From Gracilaria domingensis (Eukaryota; Rhodophyta; Florideophyceae; Gracilariales; Gracilariaceae): a stretch of DNA of 64,000 nt. Shown one piece after another: positions 1 through 11,655 of this stretch (positions are counted from its first letter, which is position 1; each line of letters begins with the position of its first letter). The stretch is taken from contig VCMS01000303.1 in the NCBI GenBank assembly GCA_022539475.1, positions 1 to 64,000 on the forward strand. The letters run 5' to 3'. The notes below the pieces were generated by a model. The model was given only the letters and a program-made list of their open reading frames with translations, was not told where the DNA came from and did no database searches. The translations under genes and the position numbers were made by a program.

Positions 1-38
1 ATGTCTCAGGAGACCTTACGTCTTTTCTGAGAAAGGAC

Positions 39-1730
39 GTGAATTCCAATTATGGAAAATCTGGGTACCCCAACGTCTTCGTCACGGAGTACCGGGCATT
101 TGTCGAGGAAATGCGCACCGATATCGGTCGGATTCGTTCGCGCTTGGAAACGCTGGAGGATACAATCCGTATGGATGAAGCTGTGGACGCACAGGTTCCT
201 CAAGGAAATCCATCTGCGGATGAAGACCATCGTTCGGTGAAGCAGAAACGTCGACACCCAAAACGAGTTCACTATGATTCGGATTCATCGCGCTCTGACT
301 CGAGCGGCATGACTGAAGACAGTTCGTCAGATTCATCTGATAGTGATGACAACCGTCATAGGTCACGTTCGACACGGTCGAAAGCGACGCAGTCTACTCA
401 GGCAGTGATGAGATCACGCGTGAAAGGACGGCGCCACTTGGGACTCAAAGAGTTAAAGCCGACGGACCCGCTCTACACAAAGCTGTTGTCGTACCGCTAT
501 TATCGGTTGGAAGATGTTACTTCGAATCGCTCTCGCGAGGAACCGGTAAGGTGAAGGACTACATTCGAAGGTTGAATGTTACCCTTGAAACAAGGAAGTT
601 CTCGGGACAGATCCTATCCTTATCTTGGATTTCCTTGCCAGGTTCGTCCAGGAGGCCGATATACTCGGTATGAGTGAAGCACAGGCATATGTGGCACTGC
701 CGTACTTCCTAACAGGGACTGCGGAAGATCAGTACAACTCAGTTCGAGGAACCTCGAGAGCCTCGGAAGGAGGAGTCACGTGTTGGCCGGAAGCCGTGAA
801 CTACCTTCTCAGGTCGTACGCGACTTCCAACGCGATTTACAGTGCTACTCTTGCTGTTCGCGACACTAGACAGAAGAGTGGAGAATCTGAAACGGTTTAT
901 TCAACGCGGTTGAACAAAGCGTTTCACCGATGTGGTAATGTGTATTCCGCACAGGAGCGGTGTACCATGTTTGTTGATGGTTTGGACCCCACCATTCGGT
1001 CGTTGGTCGCTCGCCGACGCGAGGAAAAACGCCGAATGACGTACCTAGAGTTGGTTAATTACGCTCAGGCGGAAGGAGAGACGTATCGAGCCCGCAACCC
1101 GGGGCAGCGCCGCTCGAAAGCGCTACTCGCGGAGAGTTCGTCACCATCGATGTCGGTTTTGCGACGTGAAACCGCTGTCGGTGATGCTGATAACGTCCAC
1201 TTCATCGGAAGTAACCCCGATTCTTACGGATATACGGACCTGCCGTCAACCTCGATTCCGAGCACGGAAGAAGACCCCGCATGTATGCCCAAGGTGTCCG
1301 GGTGCCTGCAGCCCCGCTGCCTTACGCTAACAATTCGTCGCGTCTGAACCGTCCAGGGTGGAAGGACACAGCACCACAACTTCGAGGGGACAATCGCCCT
1401 CGCGACAAACCGGCCTCGGTCATATGTTACCAGTGCTACCTTCCAGGTCACGTATCGACGCAGTGCGTATTTCCGCCGTCGCACAGGCCGAAAATCATTG
1501 CGTATTACGACGCCCTCACGCCCGAGGAAAAGGAATCTGTTCCACGAAAGGAATATGATAAGGCCAGAGCTGAACTGGGATTACCGGTTCCGGTCTATGC
1601 TCAGCCCTCCGTTCCGGCACAGGCACCTTCGAACCAGGTTCAAGGCGAAGTACCCACGCATGGGGTTCAGTTAGGCCCCCCGAACGGAGTTCACGCACCG
1701 AATTCGGTGAGCCCCGTTCAGAAAAACTAA
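39..1730 (+). pseudogene. Element A gag region
   Basis: This is the nucleocapsid/structural region of element A. The N-terminal part is rich in Ser, Asp and Arg (codons around 280-400), as in the gag regions of C and D. The central part, about 625-1290, resembles the retrotransposon gag core and aligns with the C-element gag. A CCHC zinc knuckle (CYQCYLPGHVSTQC) sits near 1425-1465 and would bind element RNA. It is a broken fossil reading frame, so no product is expected from this copy. Confidence 0.8.
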
Positions 1731-1849
1731 CTTCGGGAGTTTCCCCTACGGGAGGGGCGCCTTCCGAGCCGAAGTTAAAGGCGCCCGAGGCGTCACAGCT
1801 TCGCTCCCCAGCTGTTAGAATCCTTTCAAGGATAGCGGCTACAACTGAG

Positions 1850-4800
1850 GTGAGCTCAGAACAACTTTCGGTTCTACGTCGTCCGTGGATACGGTCCCGT
1901 AATCTCCGTATTCCGGAAAGAGTTCTTGTGATGGCCAAGAGAAACTACAAAGTTTATGCCGATCTTGGCTTGTCTAACCAGTTCATGGTTCGACAGTTGT
2001 CTGTGTTGGATACAGGAGCTGCACCGAACCTGATTCACCTTGAGTTGGTGCCACCCGCGCTACGGGATGAAATTCGTCATGGTCCAGGTTTGGATATCGC
2101 GGATGCCAACAATAACCCGTTGCGTACTCTTGGGTACATACCTCTCATGGTACGATTAGGAACCTGTATGGTTAAAGTGGATTTCATGGTTTGCAAAAGC
2201 ATTGCCGCACCGGTGATACTCGGTTGTGACTTTTGTGATCGTTTTGTTGAAGCGATTCGACCTCGAGCTCGAGTTGTTACCATGGATGATGGTTCCGAAA
2301 TACCGATTGTAAGGAAACCGCTAAAGAGAGCTACACGCAAGCGCGTCCCGCTCCCTGCTGCACAGGAAGTTCCAACCGTCGACCCGGTATCATCTAAGCT
2401 CCATGTGGCTCATGCCATCGCAATCCCTGCGCAATCCCAAGTTTGGGTCACCATAACTACTAAGCAGTCTGGCCTACGTGTGGTACAACCATTGCCATCA
2501 TTGTATGATCAGAAGCAACTCGCTTTGGCGAACGGAGTAATCTCGGTGGAACCCGACAAACCATTCAGAGTTTTGGTCGCCAACTTTGGCACAACCCGAC
2601 AGTGGTTAGCTAAAAACCAAATCCTTGGTACCACTCTCCCACACCCTGCTGCCATCGTACCGACGAAGATACCCGTTGCGGATGTTCTCGGTATAACCGA
2701 TGCTAAGGAGGGAGAGGGATCAGCGGAAACCGCTTTTACCGCATCGGTTACCCCGGCGAGCGAAGTTACCGAATCGCTGGCACCCACCGAGGGTAAAGCG
2801 TTGCCACCAGGAACGGAAGATACAGACCCTGTCAAGGAACTGGAACAGTTGAATTTTGATCATGTACCTGAATCTCATAGAGGTAAGCTAAGAGAAATGT
2901 TGAGGGAGTTCACACCCATGTGGGATGGATCCCTCGGGACAATTGGAATCACGGAACACCGTATTGACCTACTTCCAGGTACTAGCCCCATTTCCCAACA
3001 CCCATACCGGGCTGGTCCCAAAGCTAGGGAAGAAGAGCAATCTCAGGTTGAGAAGATGTTACGCGCTGGCGTCATAGAGGCGGCTCAATCCGCTTGGGCC
3101 TCACCCGTGGTGCTAGTTCCAAAAGCGGACGGATCATGGTGATTCTGTATTGATTACCGTCGTCTAAATTCGGTCACCGTCAAAGACGTTTATCCCATAC
3201 CCAGGATGGACGAATACATTGACTCGCTTGGGAGTGCTACAGTGTTCACCGCCTTGGATGCCAATTGGGGATACTGGCAAGTTCCGATCCGTGAAAAGGA
3301 TAAGGACAAAACTGCTTTTGTGTGCCACCAAGGTTTGTACCGGTTTAAACGAATGCCGTTCGGATTAACCAACGCACCGGCTACGTTTCAACGTGCTATC
3401 GATATCCTCTTGGCTCGATTCAAGTGGAAGACCTGCTTGGTGTATCTTGACGATATCATCGTGTTCTCCGATAACCTTGATGACCACTTAACACACGTCC
3501 GGGACGTCATGAGAGTCCTCAGGGACGCGGGCATTACGCTGAAACTCAAGAAGTGCGAGTTCTTCACAGATTCTGTCAAATACCTAGGGCATATCATTCG
3601 ACCTGGACAGCTCTCAGTTGACGCAGTTCGCGTGAAGTCGCTGAAGGAAGCGAAACACCCTACGACACAAACGGAACTCCGCAGTTTTCTGGGTCTTTGT
3701 AATGTATATCGGCGTTTTGTCCCGAACTTCGCAGATATTGCGACCCCCCTTAACCACCTTTTGAGAAAAGGTCAACCAGTTCAACTGGAACCCCTAGGCG
3801 ACGCGGAAGCGTCTGCCTTTTCGGCATTAATTGACGCAGTAACGTCACCGCCAATCTTGGCTTTGCCTAAGCTAGGACTTCCATTCGAAGTAGACACTGA
3901 CGCCAGTGCACACCAGGTTGGTTGCGCCCTGTTTCAGGTCACGGAAGACGGCGTGAGACATCCAATTGGATACTGGTCGCGATCCTTGAACGTACACGAA
4001 CATAACTACTCAGTTTCGGAGAAAGAGTGCTTAGTCGTTGTATGGGCTCTAACTACACTGAGGCCATATCTTATGGGCAACCATTTTACGGTACATACGG
4101 ACCACTCATCTCTCCGATGGCTCATGGAAATCTCGGAACCATCAGGACGCTTGATGCGTTGGCACTTGAGGTTATCGGAGTTCGATTTCACAGTTACGTA
4201 CAAAAAAGGAACGTTGAATCTGCAGGCAGATGCACTCTCCCGCTTGGGAACAAATGCAGAAGCGGCACCAGTTGACGATCTGGACATACCATGCTTTATG
4301 GTGGAAGAACAAGCAGGTTGGGTCGAATCTTTGTCGGATGACATCTGTGACGACATCCTGCTCACTTCTGAGAAGTTGGATCCCTTGACTGGATCTTTTG
4401 TACCCATCACTCCAGAGGAGATGATCCGAGAACAGCAAACGGATGAGTTTTGTACCCGAATTCGCGCTCGTCTCAATGGAGGAGATCGTATACCTTTTCA
4501 GGTTAACGATCAGGGGTACCTGGTTAGGTTGGTCGAAGCGTATACCCAAATTGTGGTCCCATACTCGCTGCAAAACCGTGTGTTGGTCATGACACACTAT
4601 GTGAAGGTAGGAGCCCACCCAGGAGGTCGAAAACTATACTTGACCCTGCGTAGGGATTTTTACTGGCCGTCAATGGCATTGGACTGCTACGCAGTACGAC
4701 GCTCTTGCACCGAGTGCGCTAAGAATAACGTGAAACTTCGTAAGTACTCGAAGAAGTTAACGCTGTTCCCAGCACGGTCTCCTTTGGAGTTTATCGCTAT

Positions 4801-5697
4801 CGATATCTTAGGTGAATTGATCAGAACCGCAAGAGGTAATCGATACCTTCTGGTTATCACCGATCGGTTCTCTAAGTTGGTACGGACAGTCCCGCTGAAA
4901 CGGATTACGGCCACCGTGGTTGCACAAGCTTTTGTCACCCACTGGGTCTTTGTGTACGGTCCACCGGTTCATCTATTATCAGATAACGGTTCACAGTTCA
5001 CGTCGAAGTTTTTCCAGGACGTCTGTCGGATCTTGAGTGTCAAGAATCTATTTACGACCACCTAACACCCCCAAACAAATGGTCAGGTAGAACGATTTAA
5101 CCGTACCATGCTGAATGCATTAAGATCTTATGTGGCAGATCATCCTAAGGATTGGGATTTGTATACGGACGCTATTACGTATGCGTACAACACCCAAGTC
5201 CACCGGGTAACGAAGCTAGCACCTTTTGAGTTGGTATTGTCAAGAGTACCGCCACCGGTTGCAATCGAGGCTCAAGAAACGCTTTCTACGTACCCGTCTG
5301 TTGGGTTATACAGGAACGCTTGGAAGGATTGGTTAACCAAAATGGTACCGGTCGCTCGCACAGCGATGGATAAGGCGCAGGCCGCTTATAAGCGCAACTT
5401 CGATGCGAAGGTTAAGACCCCATTACCAAAGGTCAAACCAGACGATATGGTATTTCTCCGCAAAGAATACTATAATCCGGAGAAGGAACGCCGCCACAAG
5501 CTCTCGCCTATCGCGGAAGGACCCTACAAGTTTATTTCCGTCACGGACGATACCGTAGTATTGGATATCAATAATCTCCACGAACGGATATCGTTAGACC
5601 GTGTCGCGCTGGCCCCACCACCCTACGTTCACGTTAACACCCAACTGGGTGAAGCTACAGGGGACGAACAGGTCGTATCTTCGCGCCCTGCGACTCT
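1850..5697 (+). pseudogene. Element A pol region (protease, RT, RNase H, integrase)
   Basis: The protease motif LDTGA lies near 2006. Reverse transcriptase follows, with [11 protein letters not shown] near 3360 and the catalytic YLDD near 3440. RNase H starts at DTDAS near 3895. Integrase has an H2C2 zinc-binding region near 4590-4720, followed by a core with AIDILGE and LLSDNGSQFTS near 4795-5010. The order protease-RT-RNase H-integrase is diagnostic of Ty3/gypsy rather than copia. Element B interrupts the end of this region. It is a fossil with a few interruptions and long open stretches. Confidence 0.9.
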
Positions 5698-6225
5698 TGT
5701 TAGAACACTGGGTCTGAGGTAGAACAATGGTTGAGAACGTGAACGATGGTGACTGCCGAGGAGAGTTCGGGCAGTCGACCAGGGTTTATATGGAGAATCG
5801 GACCTTCGAAAATAAGGTCGCTAACGCAGATTTCTAGAATATCCCTCAAACTAATGTGTCTATGAGTACTGGCCCTTGCGTCGGAATTAGTGTAGAAACT
5901 GTGCGTAGAAATCGACAGTGGAGTCGTCTAGAAGCTTCTAGAAGTTCCTGAAACGTGTCCATTTGTAGAAGTTCCAGCAAGGCACCGAAACTATGAAGTC
6001 AGTCATGACGTCAACTGACGAGGCAGACATCACACGTGACATGTCTTGGTAACATTATGACAACTAATGTCAAACAAAGACTCTGAGGATCATTAGGGTA
6101 TCAAATCGGATCGCTAGATCACGGGGAATTCAAAGAAAGCATCAAAACATTAAATGACTAACTAAAAGCGTAGCAATATAACAAATTCAAATAGAAACAT
6201 GACCAGAATTAACGAAATCCTAACA
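5698..6225 (-). repeat. 3' LTR of element B (528 bp)
   Basis: It begins TGTTAGAACAC and ends ATCCTAACA on the plus strand, so the terminal six bases form an inverted repeat. It pairs with 9700-10227. Confidence 0.95.
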
Positions 6226-6248
6226 TCACTTCCCCCATTAAGGAGAGT
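6226..6248 (-). other. Polypurine tract of element B
   Basis: Read on the minus strand, a purine-rich stretch containing AATGGGGGAAGTGA abuts the 3' LTR. This is the expected priming site for plus-strand synthesis. Confidence 0.65.
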
Positions 6249-6260
6249 CGTCCCGACTCG

Positions 6261-7628
6261 TTAGTTGTTGGGCGTACCATTCGGAATAGGATGATTTTCA
6301 AACTGTCCTGGAGGGTTAGGGAAGAGAATCATATCGGAACGCGGTTCAAACGTTATGAGTACATTGTTCATTAAGCTCATGAAGCTTGCGGGTGCGTTGG
6401 TGAGGCCGAAAGGTAGGACAAGAAACTCAAAATGACCATATCTAGTTCTGAAAGCGGTCAGTGGAATGGAGGTATCAGAGAGTCGAATTTTGTGGTAGCC
6501 CCACCTTAAATCGATTTTCGAAAATACTTTTGCGCCACGGAGTTGGTCAAAAATATCATCAATCCTTGGAATAGGGTAACTATTTTTGATGGTCAACTTA
6601 TTGAGGGCTCGGTAATCAATGCAAAGTCTTAGGCTCCCATCCTTCTTTGCTGCGAAAAGAACAGGGGCACCCCAAGGGCTTGAACTAGGTCGAATAAAAC
6701 CTTGTTCCAAAAGTTCATGGAGTTGCTTCTTTAGCTCTTTCAACTCTTTATCTGACATTCGATATACGCCTTTCTTCTGAGGTGTTGCTTCAGGGGATAA
6801 CTCGATATGAAAATCTTGTTCTCGGTGAGGGGGTAATCCTTTTGGTAATTTCTCTGGAAATAGGTCCTTGTATTCTTCAAGTAGTTCTTTGAGTTTATGA
6901 TCATTCGCTGCTTCATAGGTTTCTTCTTTTGAAGGCCGAAGCGCTACAACAAATACAGGTAGCTTCCTTCGTATTGACTTCTTGATTGTGTTCACAGAAA
7001 TTAACTTCTCGTTCTTCTTAATGTTTGCTTTGATGAAAATGGTTCTGGAATTGTGAACAAAAGATATTTCATTGGTTCCGTGGTTGATATAGGGGTTATA
7101 TTCGTATAGCCAGTCTTTTCCTAAAATGACGTCATATCCGTATAATGCACATATTGCAAAGCGTCTCTTTTCTCGCAGTTCTTCAATCTGGATATCTACT
7201 CCATCTTCTCGGGTTTCCTGGAGCACAGTAATGGAACCGTTGGCCATTTCGGCTTCATAACTAGTGTCAATGGTTGGGATCTTCATGCTTTTGCAGATGG
7301 CTTTGGACAAATAACTGATTTCGGAACCGTTATCGAACAGAGCCGTACATTTTCTGCCATTGATGAATACATATGCAAGGAGTAGTCCAACAGAGGGGGT
7401 TTCAAATGGTGACGCTAAGCGTGAGGTGAGAAGTTTATGTCTTCCATTGCTCAATATTTTTTCTTGGGTACGATGTTTATCTGCAGATTCAATGGGTACG
7501 GGGTTTGCTGGCTTAGTTAATGGTTGCGTTTCGATGGAATTCAGTGGGGTGCAATGGTGGTCCGGTGGAACTGACGTGGGTTCTTCAGATGACCCTGGAG
7601 TCAGTTCCTCTGGGAGTTTTTTGGGCAC
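6261..7628 (-). CDS. Element B protease and N-terminal reverse transcriptase
   Basis: This 455-codon frame overlaps the end of gag by 28 bases in another frame, an arrangement gypsy elements commonly use with frameshifted translation. The aspartic protease motif is ALFDNGSE near codon 98, an N in place of the usual T. Reverse transcriptase follows: the [13 protein letters not shown] region, then [37 protein letters not shown] and [12 protein letters not shown]. The frame ends soon after this block, before RNase H and integrase, neither of which is found in the element. RT activity from this copy is unlikely. Confidence 0.85.
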   Translation of the reverse strand: MPKKLPEELTPGSSEEPTSVPPDHHCTPLNSIETQPLTKPANPVPIESADKHRTQEKILSNGRHKLLTSRLASPFETPSVGLLLAYVFINGRKCTALFDNGSEISYLSKAICKSMKIPTIDTSYEAEMANGSITVLQETREDGVDIQIEELREKRRFAICALYGYDVILGKDWLYEYNPYINHGTNEISFVHNSRTIFIKANIKKNEKLISVNTIKKSIRRKLPVFVVALRPSKEETYEAANDHKLKELLEEYKDLFPEKLPKGLPPHREQDFHIELSPEATPQKKGVYRMSDKELKELKKQLHELLEQGFIRPSSSPWGAPVLFAAKKDGSLRLCIDYRALNKLTIKNSYPIPRIDDIFDQLRGAKVFSKIDLRWGYHKIRLSDTSIPLTAFRTRYGHFEFLVLPFGLTNAPASFMSLMNNVLITFEPRSDMILFPNPPGQFENHPIPNGTPNN

Positions 7629-8473
7629 TGTTTATCGCGTGCCATGTGTCCAGGTTGTCGACAGCGGAAACAGAGTCCCAACTTTCGACAGTTCTCGCGC
7701 TCTTCCTTGGTTAACTTCTTCAGCTTCATATTTCCAATATCCATGGGTACCGGTCCTTGAGATGATCCAGAGCCGCCAGGTTGCCTGCCAAATCGCGCCT
7801 GTCCACCCCTTCGGAAAGCAGATTCCACCCGCTCAGCGTCTTTCATTGCATTAGTCAAAGATTTGTACTCATTGGTGCAAAGCTCTTTCCAGATGTAACT
7901 TTTCAAGCCTCTGGTATATCTGTCGATTTGCTCTTCCATACTGATGTTGGGGATTTCAAGCACAATCTTGAGGAAGTCTTCATTGAACTGTTGAACATCT
8001 TTGTACTGCTTCCACTTGCTTAGTTTGTCCCGAGCAAGTTTCTCTTTGTTGACAATAGTAAATCGTTTCTGAAGATGTTCAAAGAGTTCCTCAAGGGTTT
8101 GCAGCTCCAGTCCATTTCTTTGCTGGGCGAGATACCACTCATGAGGAGCTCCACTGATGTAACTAAGCGCAATCGTTAATGCTTTGTCGTCGGGGGTTCC
8201 ATCAAGATAATTGCGAATATGAGTGATCCAACTGTCAATGTTTTGCTTTCCAGTGAACGTTGGGGGCTTGTTGATCTTTGGATTCGTGGCTGGGCTGTTC
8301 TTATTGGCTAGGACACTGAGTGAGGTCTCGAGAGCGGATATCTTCGTTTGCGCTTCTTGCTTCAACAATTCCATCTGAGCTCGTGTTTCATCAAGCGCGC
8401 GAGCCATGCTTTGGATCATTTGGCCTGCACGCACCTGTGGGGGTGTGCCTGGGTTGCCTTGAGGGGTCGCCAT
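7601..8473 (-). CDS. Element B gag (290 codons)
   Basis: This is the Gag structural protein, starting [10 protein letters not shown] coiled-coil-like stretch occupies about residues 20-55. A retrotransposon-gag core runs from about 70 to 210 ([28 protein letters not shown] and the [14 protein letters not shown] region). A CCHC zinc knuckle, [16 protein letters not shown], lies near the C-terminus. The frame is whole. Its codon use and proteins are unlike those of host element A, so B belongs to another gypsy lineage. Confidence 0.88.
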   Translation of the reverse strand: MATPQGNPGTPPQVRAGQMIQSMARALDETRAQMELLKQEAQTKISALETSLSVLANKNSPATNPKINKPPTFTGKQNIDSWITHIRNYLDGTPDDKALTIALSYISGAPHEWYLAQQRNGLELQTLEELFEHLQKRFTIVNKEKLARDKLSKWKQYKDVQQFNEDFLKIVLEIPNISMEEQIDRYTRGLKSYIWKELCTNEYKSLTNAMKDAERVESAFRRGGQARFGRQPGGSGSSQGPVPMDIGNMKLKKLTKEERENCRKLGLCFRCRQPGHMARDKQCPKNSQRN

Positions 8474-8619
8474 GGTATGAGCTGCGCGAACGGAGAAGCT
8501 TTAAAATTGGCTCAAATCGGGGGGTTGCCAAAATAAATTGTCTAATTTTTCGAAAAGTGCAAATCAAACCTCGCGCTGCCACTTTAAAAAATTGCAATTT
8601 GCGGGTTGCAGGCAAGCAG

Positions 8620-8698
8620 TGCCGCGCGCCTGGCCTAGTGGGTAGGCGGCGCCGGTGCAATTTCAGAGGTTCTAGGTTCGATTCCCTTCGCTGTAAGT
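8620..8698 (+). other. tRNA-like sequence with pol III A and B boxes
   Basis: TGGCCTAGTGGG (8631-8642) fits the pol III A-box consensus exactly, and GGTTCGATTCC (8675-8685) fits the B box exactly, 33 nt apart. GCCT and AGGC can form a D-stem. The acceptor and T stems do not pair well, so a tRNA-derived SINE head or decayed tRNA is likelier than a working tRNA. It lies inside element B, between gag and the zinc-finger ORF, and on the opposite strand. Confidence 0.45.
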
Positions 8699-8919
8699 TG
8701 CAATTGCAGCCGGAGTGGTTCAATTAAGGTTTCTTCAGTTCAATTACAAAGCGTCAAGCGACTGGGAAGATAGTAAGCCCTGTACGGCGACTTCTCCCTT
8801 GACAATGCTAAGTAATACGAACGTAGCGAAAACTGGAACACAACCACAAACGGTAGCTTATAGGGTAGAACAACCGATTCTTGGAAACTTTTGTCAACAC
8901 AAGGTGTTTACGTTTTAAT

Positions 8920-9573
8920 TTACTTGAAATAACGCTGTTGACGTCGGTTTTCCTTGTTGACAGCTGCTTGGTGCTTGCGTCCACCTCGGTGATCCTCGTA
9001 ATGCTTCCAATTATTGAACGAGAGTATACCACATTCATAACAGCCCGGTGGGGAGCGCTTGTTCTGGAGCTTGTTGCGGTGTCGGCTACCAGACAAATGT
9101 TCGCGAAGTTGCACTCGGCTATTGAAACGGAGTTCACAGTCGTCACACCTGGGGGTCTTCAAGAGACGTCGAAGGTTACGTACACGCCGTCGCTTGATTC
9201 GATCGGTGGCCACGCGAAGGATATGGATATTAGCCGCGTCGTCTATGCGGAGCAGATGACGTGGAGTACCCTCGGTAGCCTCGGTAACCGCTCGGTTCGT
9301 TGAAATCGGGTTGCTGTCAACAGGATCGGGTTGTTGACGAGCTGGTGACGACGGTGGTGACGGTGTGTATGAAGGTGGTGTACTCGGTTCCAAGGTGGAC
9401 ACGGCAGCGGAAACAGGGGTTTCGGTGGTGTTGACAGGGGGTGGAGGCGGCGGCGGCGATGACGGCGGTTCGGTGGATATTTCCGTGTTCGTATAGAACG
9501 ACGGCGATGACGACGGTACTTGGGATCGGCGTATTGAGCTCACTGGAAACACCCAAATTGGGTCAGAAATCAA
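8920..9573 (-). CDS. Element B upstream ORF: proline-rich C2H2 zinc-finger protein (217 codons)
   Basis: This is an open frame between the 5' LTR and gag, an unusual place for an extra gene in a gypsy element. Residues about 20-85 are rich in Pro, Ser and Thr, with a run of Pro. A basic segment (TDRIKRRRVRNLRRLLK) follows, then two C2H2 fingers: CDDCELRFNSRVQLREHLSGSRH and CYECGILSFNNWKHYEDHRGGRKH (quoted only to show the Cys and His spacing). Long-linker fingers of this kind often bind double-stranded RNA or single DNA sites. Its role in the element is unknown; RNA packaging or target choice are guesses. It could also be a captured host fragment. Confidence 0.65.
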   Translation of the reverse strand: MISDPIWVFPVSSIRRSQVPSSSPSFYTNTEISTEPPSSPPPPPPPVNTTETPVSAAVSTLEPSTPPSYTPSPPSSPARQQPDPVDSNPISTNRAVTEATEGTPRHLLRIDDAANIHILRVATDRIKRRRVRNLRRLLKTPRCDDCELRFNSRVQLREHLSGSRHRNKLQNKRSPPGCYECGILSFNNWKHYEDHRGGRKHQAAVNKENRRQQRYFK

Positions 9574-9681
9574 CAGTCAGTAAAGAGCTGGACGTCTGTG
9601 GCTTATCCAAACCTAGGGAATTTTGTATAGCAAAATCCACTAGGGCTGGATGGTCACTCAGTTTCAAATGAGGGCAATACT

Positions 9682-9699
9682 TACTCGCGCTGCTACCAA
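9682..9699 (-). other. Primer-binding site of element B
   Basis: Directly inside the 5' LTR on the minus strand the sequence reads TTGGTAGCAGCGCGAGTA. The TGG start fits pairing with the CCA end of a tRNA, resembling initiator-Met type sites. Confidence 0.6.
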
Positions 9700-10227
9700 T
9701 GTTAGAACACTGGGTCTGAGGTAGAACAATGGTTGAGAACGTGAACGATGGTGACTGCCGAGGAGAGTTCGGGCAGTCGACCAGGGTTTATATGGAGAAT
9801 CGGACCTTCGAAAATAAGGTCGCTAACGCAGATTTCTAGAATATCCCTCAAACTAATGTGTCTATGAGTACTGGCCCTTGCGTCGGAATTAGTGTAGAAA
9901 CTGTGCGTAGAAATCGACAGTGGAGTCGTCTAGAAGCTTCTAGAAGTTCCTGAAACGTGTCCATTTGTAGAAGTTCCAGCAAGGCACCAAAACTATGAAG
10001 CCAGTCATGACGTCAACTGACGAGGCAGACATCACACGTGACATGTCTTGGTAACATTATGACAACTAATGTCAAACAAAGACTCTGAGGATCATTAGGG
10101 TATCAAATCGGATCGCTAGATCACGGGGAATTCAAAGAAAGCATCAAAACATTAAATGACTAACTAAAAGCGTAGCAATATAACAAATTCAAATAGAAAC
10201 ATGACCAGAATTAACGAAATCCTAACA
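9700..10227 (-). repeat. 5' LTR of element B (528 bp)
   Basis: Same length and almost the same sequence as 5698-6225. It is followed by the ACTCT target duplicate at 10228-10232. Confidence 0.95.
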
Positions 10228-10232
10228 ACTCT

Positions 10233-11655
10233 CCGCCCTGATCGCGGCTTATCGGATCTACCGAAGTCAGAATCACCCACGCGGGTAGCACAACCCGTTG
10301 CGGGAGACGAAGAGGAAAACTCAACTAGAGTTGACCCCCCACCGGACGTCGTGGCTCCCGTGCCACCGCCTAAGGAGGGGGAGGAAAGTACGGAACCCGT
10401 TACACCGCCGTCGCACGGTCACACTGTTTCGCAAGGTACCGCAACCAATCTCGCGGTCTCTACCGATAGCGTTGTCGTGCGCCGAGGCGCTGTACCTCGT
10501 GGTGATACTCCGTCGAGTTCGTTGAGCAATGCGCTGGAAACGACACGACCCACCCAGGGGGTACACACCGCTGTGGATAACGTAACCCCGTCGGGAACAC
10601 CACAACTGAGTGAGGTCACCACCCGCAGAGCGGAGAAGACAGTATCTGTAGACCCGGGCTTTCCGGAGAACGCAGAACCGCAAGCGGTAGATCAGCTCAA
10701 TGTTACCGACCGGTGTTAACCACGCCGTGGTATGAGGAAACGAGAAGTCGTACTTACCCGCGTATTATTTGGGAAAACAACCTTGGAAAGGTGAAGTACG
10801 AAGTACGAGTTTGGAAACCGTCGATGGTGCACCCACGCCGCGTGGCAGAGGACTCATGACACACCCAAGTGGAGAGTAACACGTTGTGTGACGTGGTGAC
10901 GTATGGAAAGCACCGCCGACGCGGGGAACTGCTGACAGTAAGTCGCGTGCGCGAGTAACACACGTGCACGGTGCACGATGTACGGTCGCCAACCGTAGGC
11001 GAACGGACACCTGTTAGGGTAACTCGTGGCTCACACGTGCCACCGCCTGGCCAACCAGAAGGCCGCGATATGCACCGTGATTGGTCAATCCGCCTCCATG
11101 GCGCACGAGCGAGACCCTGCCCGTTCTCCGTCGCACGGACGATCCTTCTGGATAGCAAGAGGGAGCTCAGAATCCCGAAGCTACCGTTGGACGGTCGGAA
11201 GCTCAACCAAAACGAGCCGAAGCTCGTCAGACTCAAGAAGGAGAGTATTTCAAGAAGAACCTTTCAGGTTGAAGATTGGACGCTCCTGGCGTAAGTTGTA
11301 GTTGTCGCGCAGCGAGGAACTCCTAGTGAGTCGTGACTGGTTAAGTCCAAGAGGAACCCCTCTAGAGGTTAGCCGGCCACCACCTCGCCACCCTCGAAGG
11401 TACGAAACCACAATGGGTGAAGGAGAGCAGTCAAACACCGAGGTGTACCCGCAGGAATACGTGATCGAACGTATCGTACGTCATATTGTAGACCCCGATG
11501 GGACGGTACTGTACCAAGTGCGATGGTATGGCTACTCCGCCGAGGAGGACACCATGGAGCCAGTCGAGCACCTACCTAGGTCGAAGATCGTTTCATACCA
11601 CCGTCGCACTCGGTCAGCCTTGCCGTCCAACCTGGACCAAGCCCAGGTGGGATAA
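10233..11655 (+). pseudogene. Element A pol tail with chromodomain
   Basis: This is the continuation of element A beyond the B insertion. The first part is a Pro/Glu/Thr-rich linker that includes the motif PPKEGEES. The last part, about 11430-11600, is a chromodomain: YVIERIVRH, then YQVRWYGYS, then PVEHLPRSKIV. In chromoviruses this domain binds modified histones and steers integration. The final residues and stop match those of the C element, which supports this as the true end of the polyprotein. Confidence 0.75.

Larger units (their letters stand above)
5698..10227 (-). mobile_element. Element B: young, non-autonomous Ty3/gypsy element inserted in A
   Basis: It is bounded by two 528-bp LTRs with TG...CA ends and a perfect 5-bp target duplication ACTCT (5693-5697 and 10228-10232). 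By eye the LTRs differ at two positions, so the insertion is recent. In element order on the minus strand it has an LTR, a primer-binding site, a proline-rich C2H2 zinc-finger ORF, gag with a CCHC knuckle, a protease plus N-terminal RT frame, a polypurine tract and the second LTR. RNase H and integrase are not seen, so it would depend on other elements. The frames that remain look undamaged. Confidence 0.92.

Noticed and set aside
8620-8698. A working tRNA gene
   Set aside because: The A and B boxes are perfect but the acceptor and T stems do not pair and no clear anticodon arm forms.
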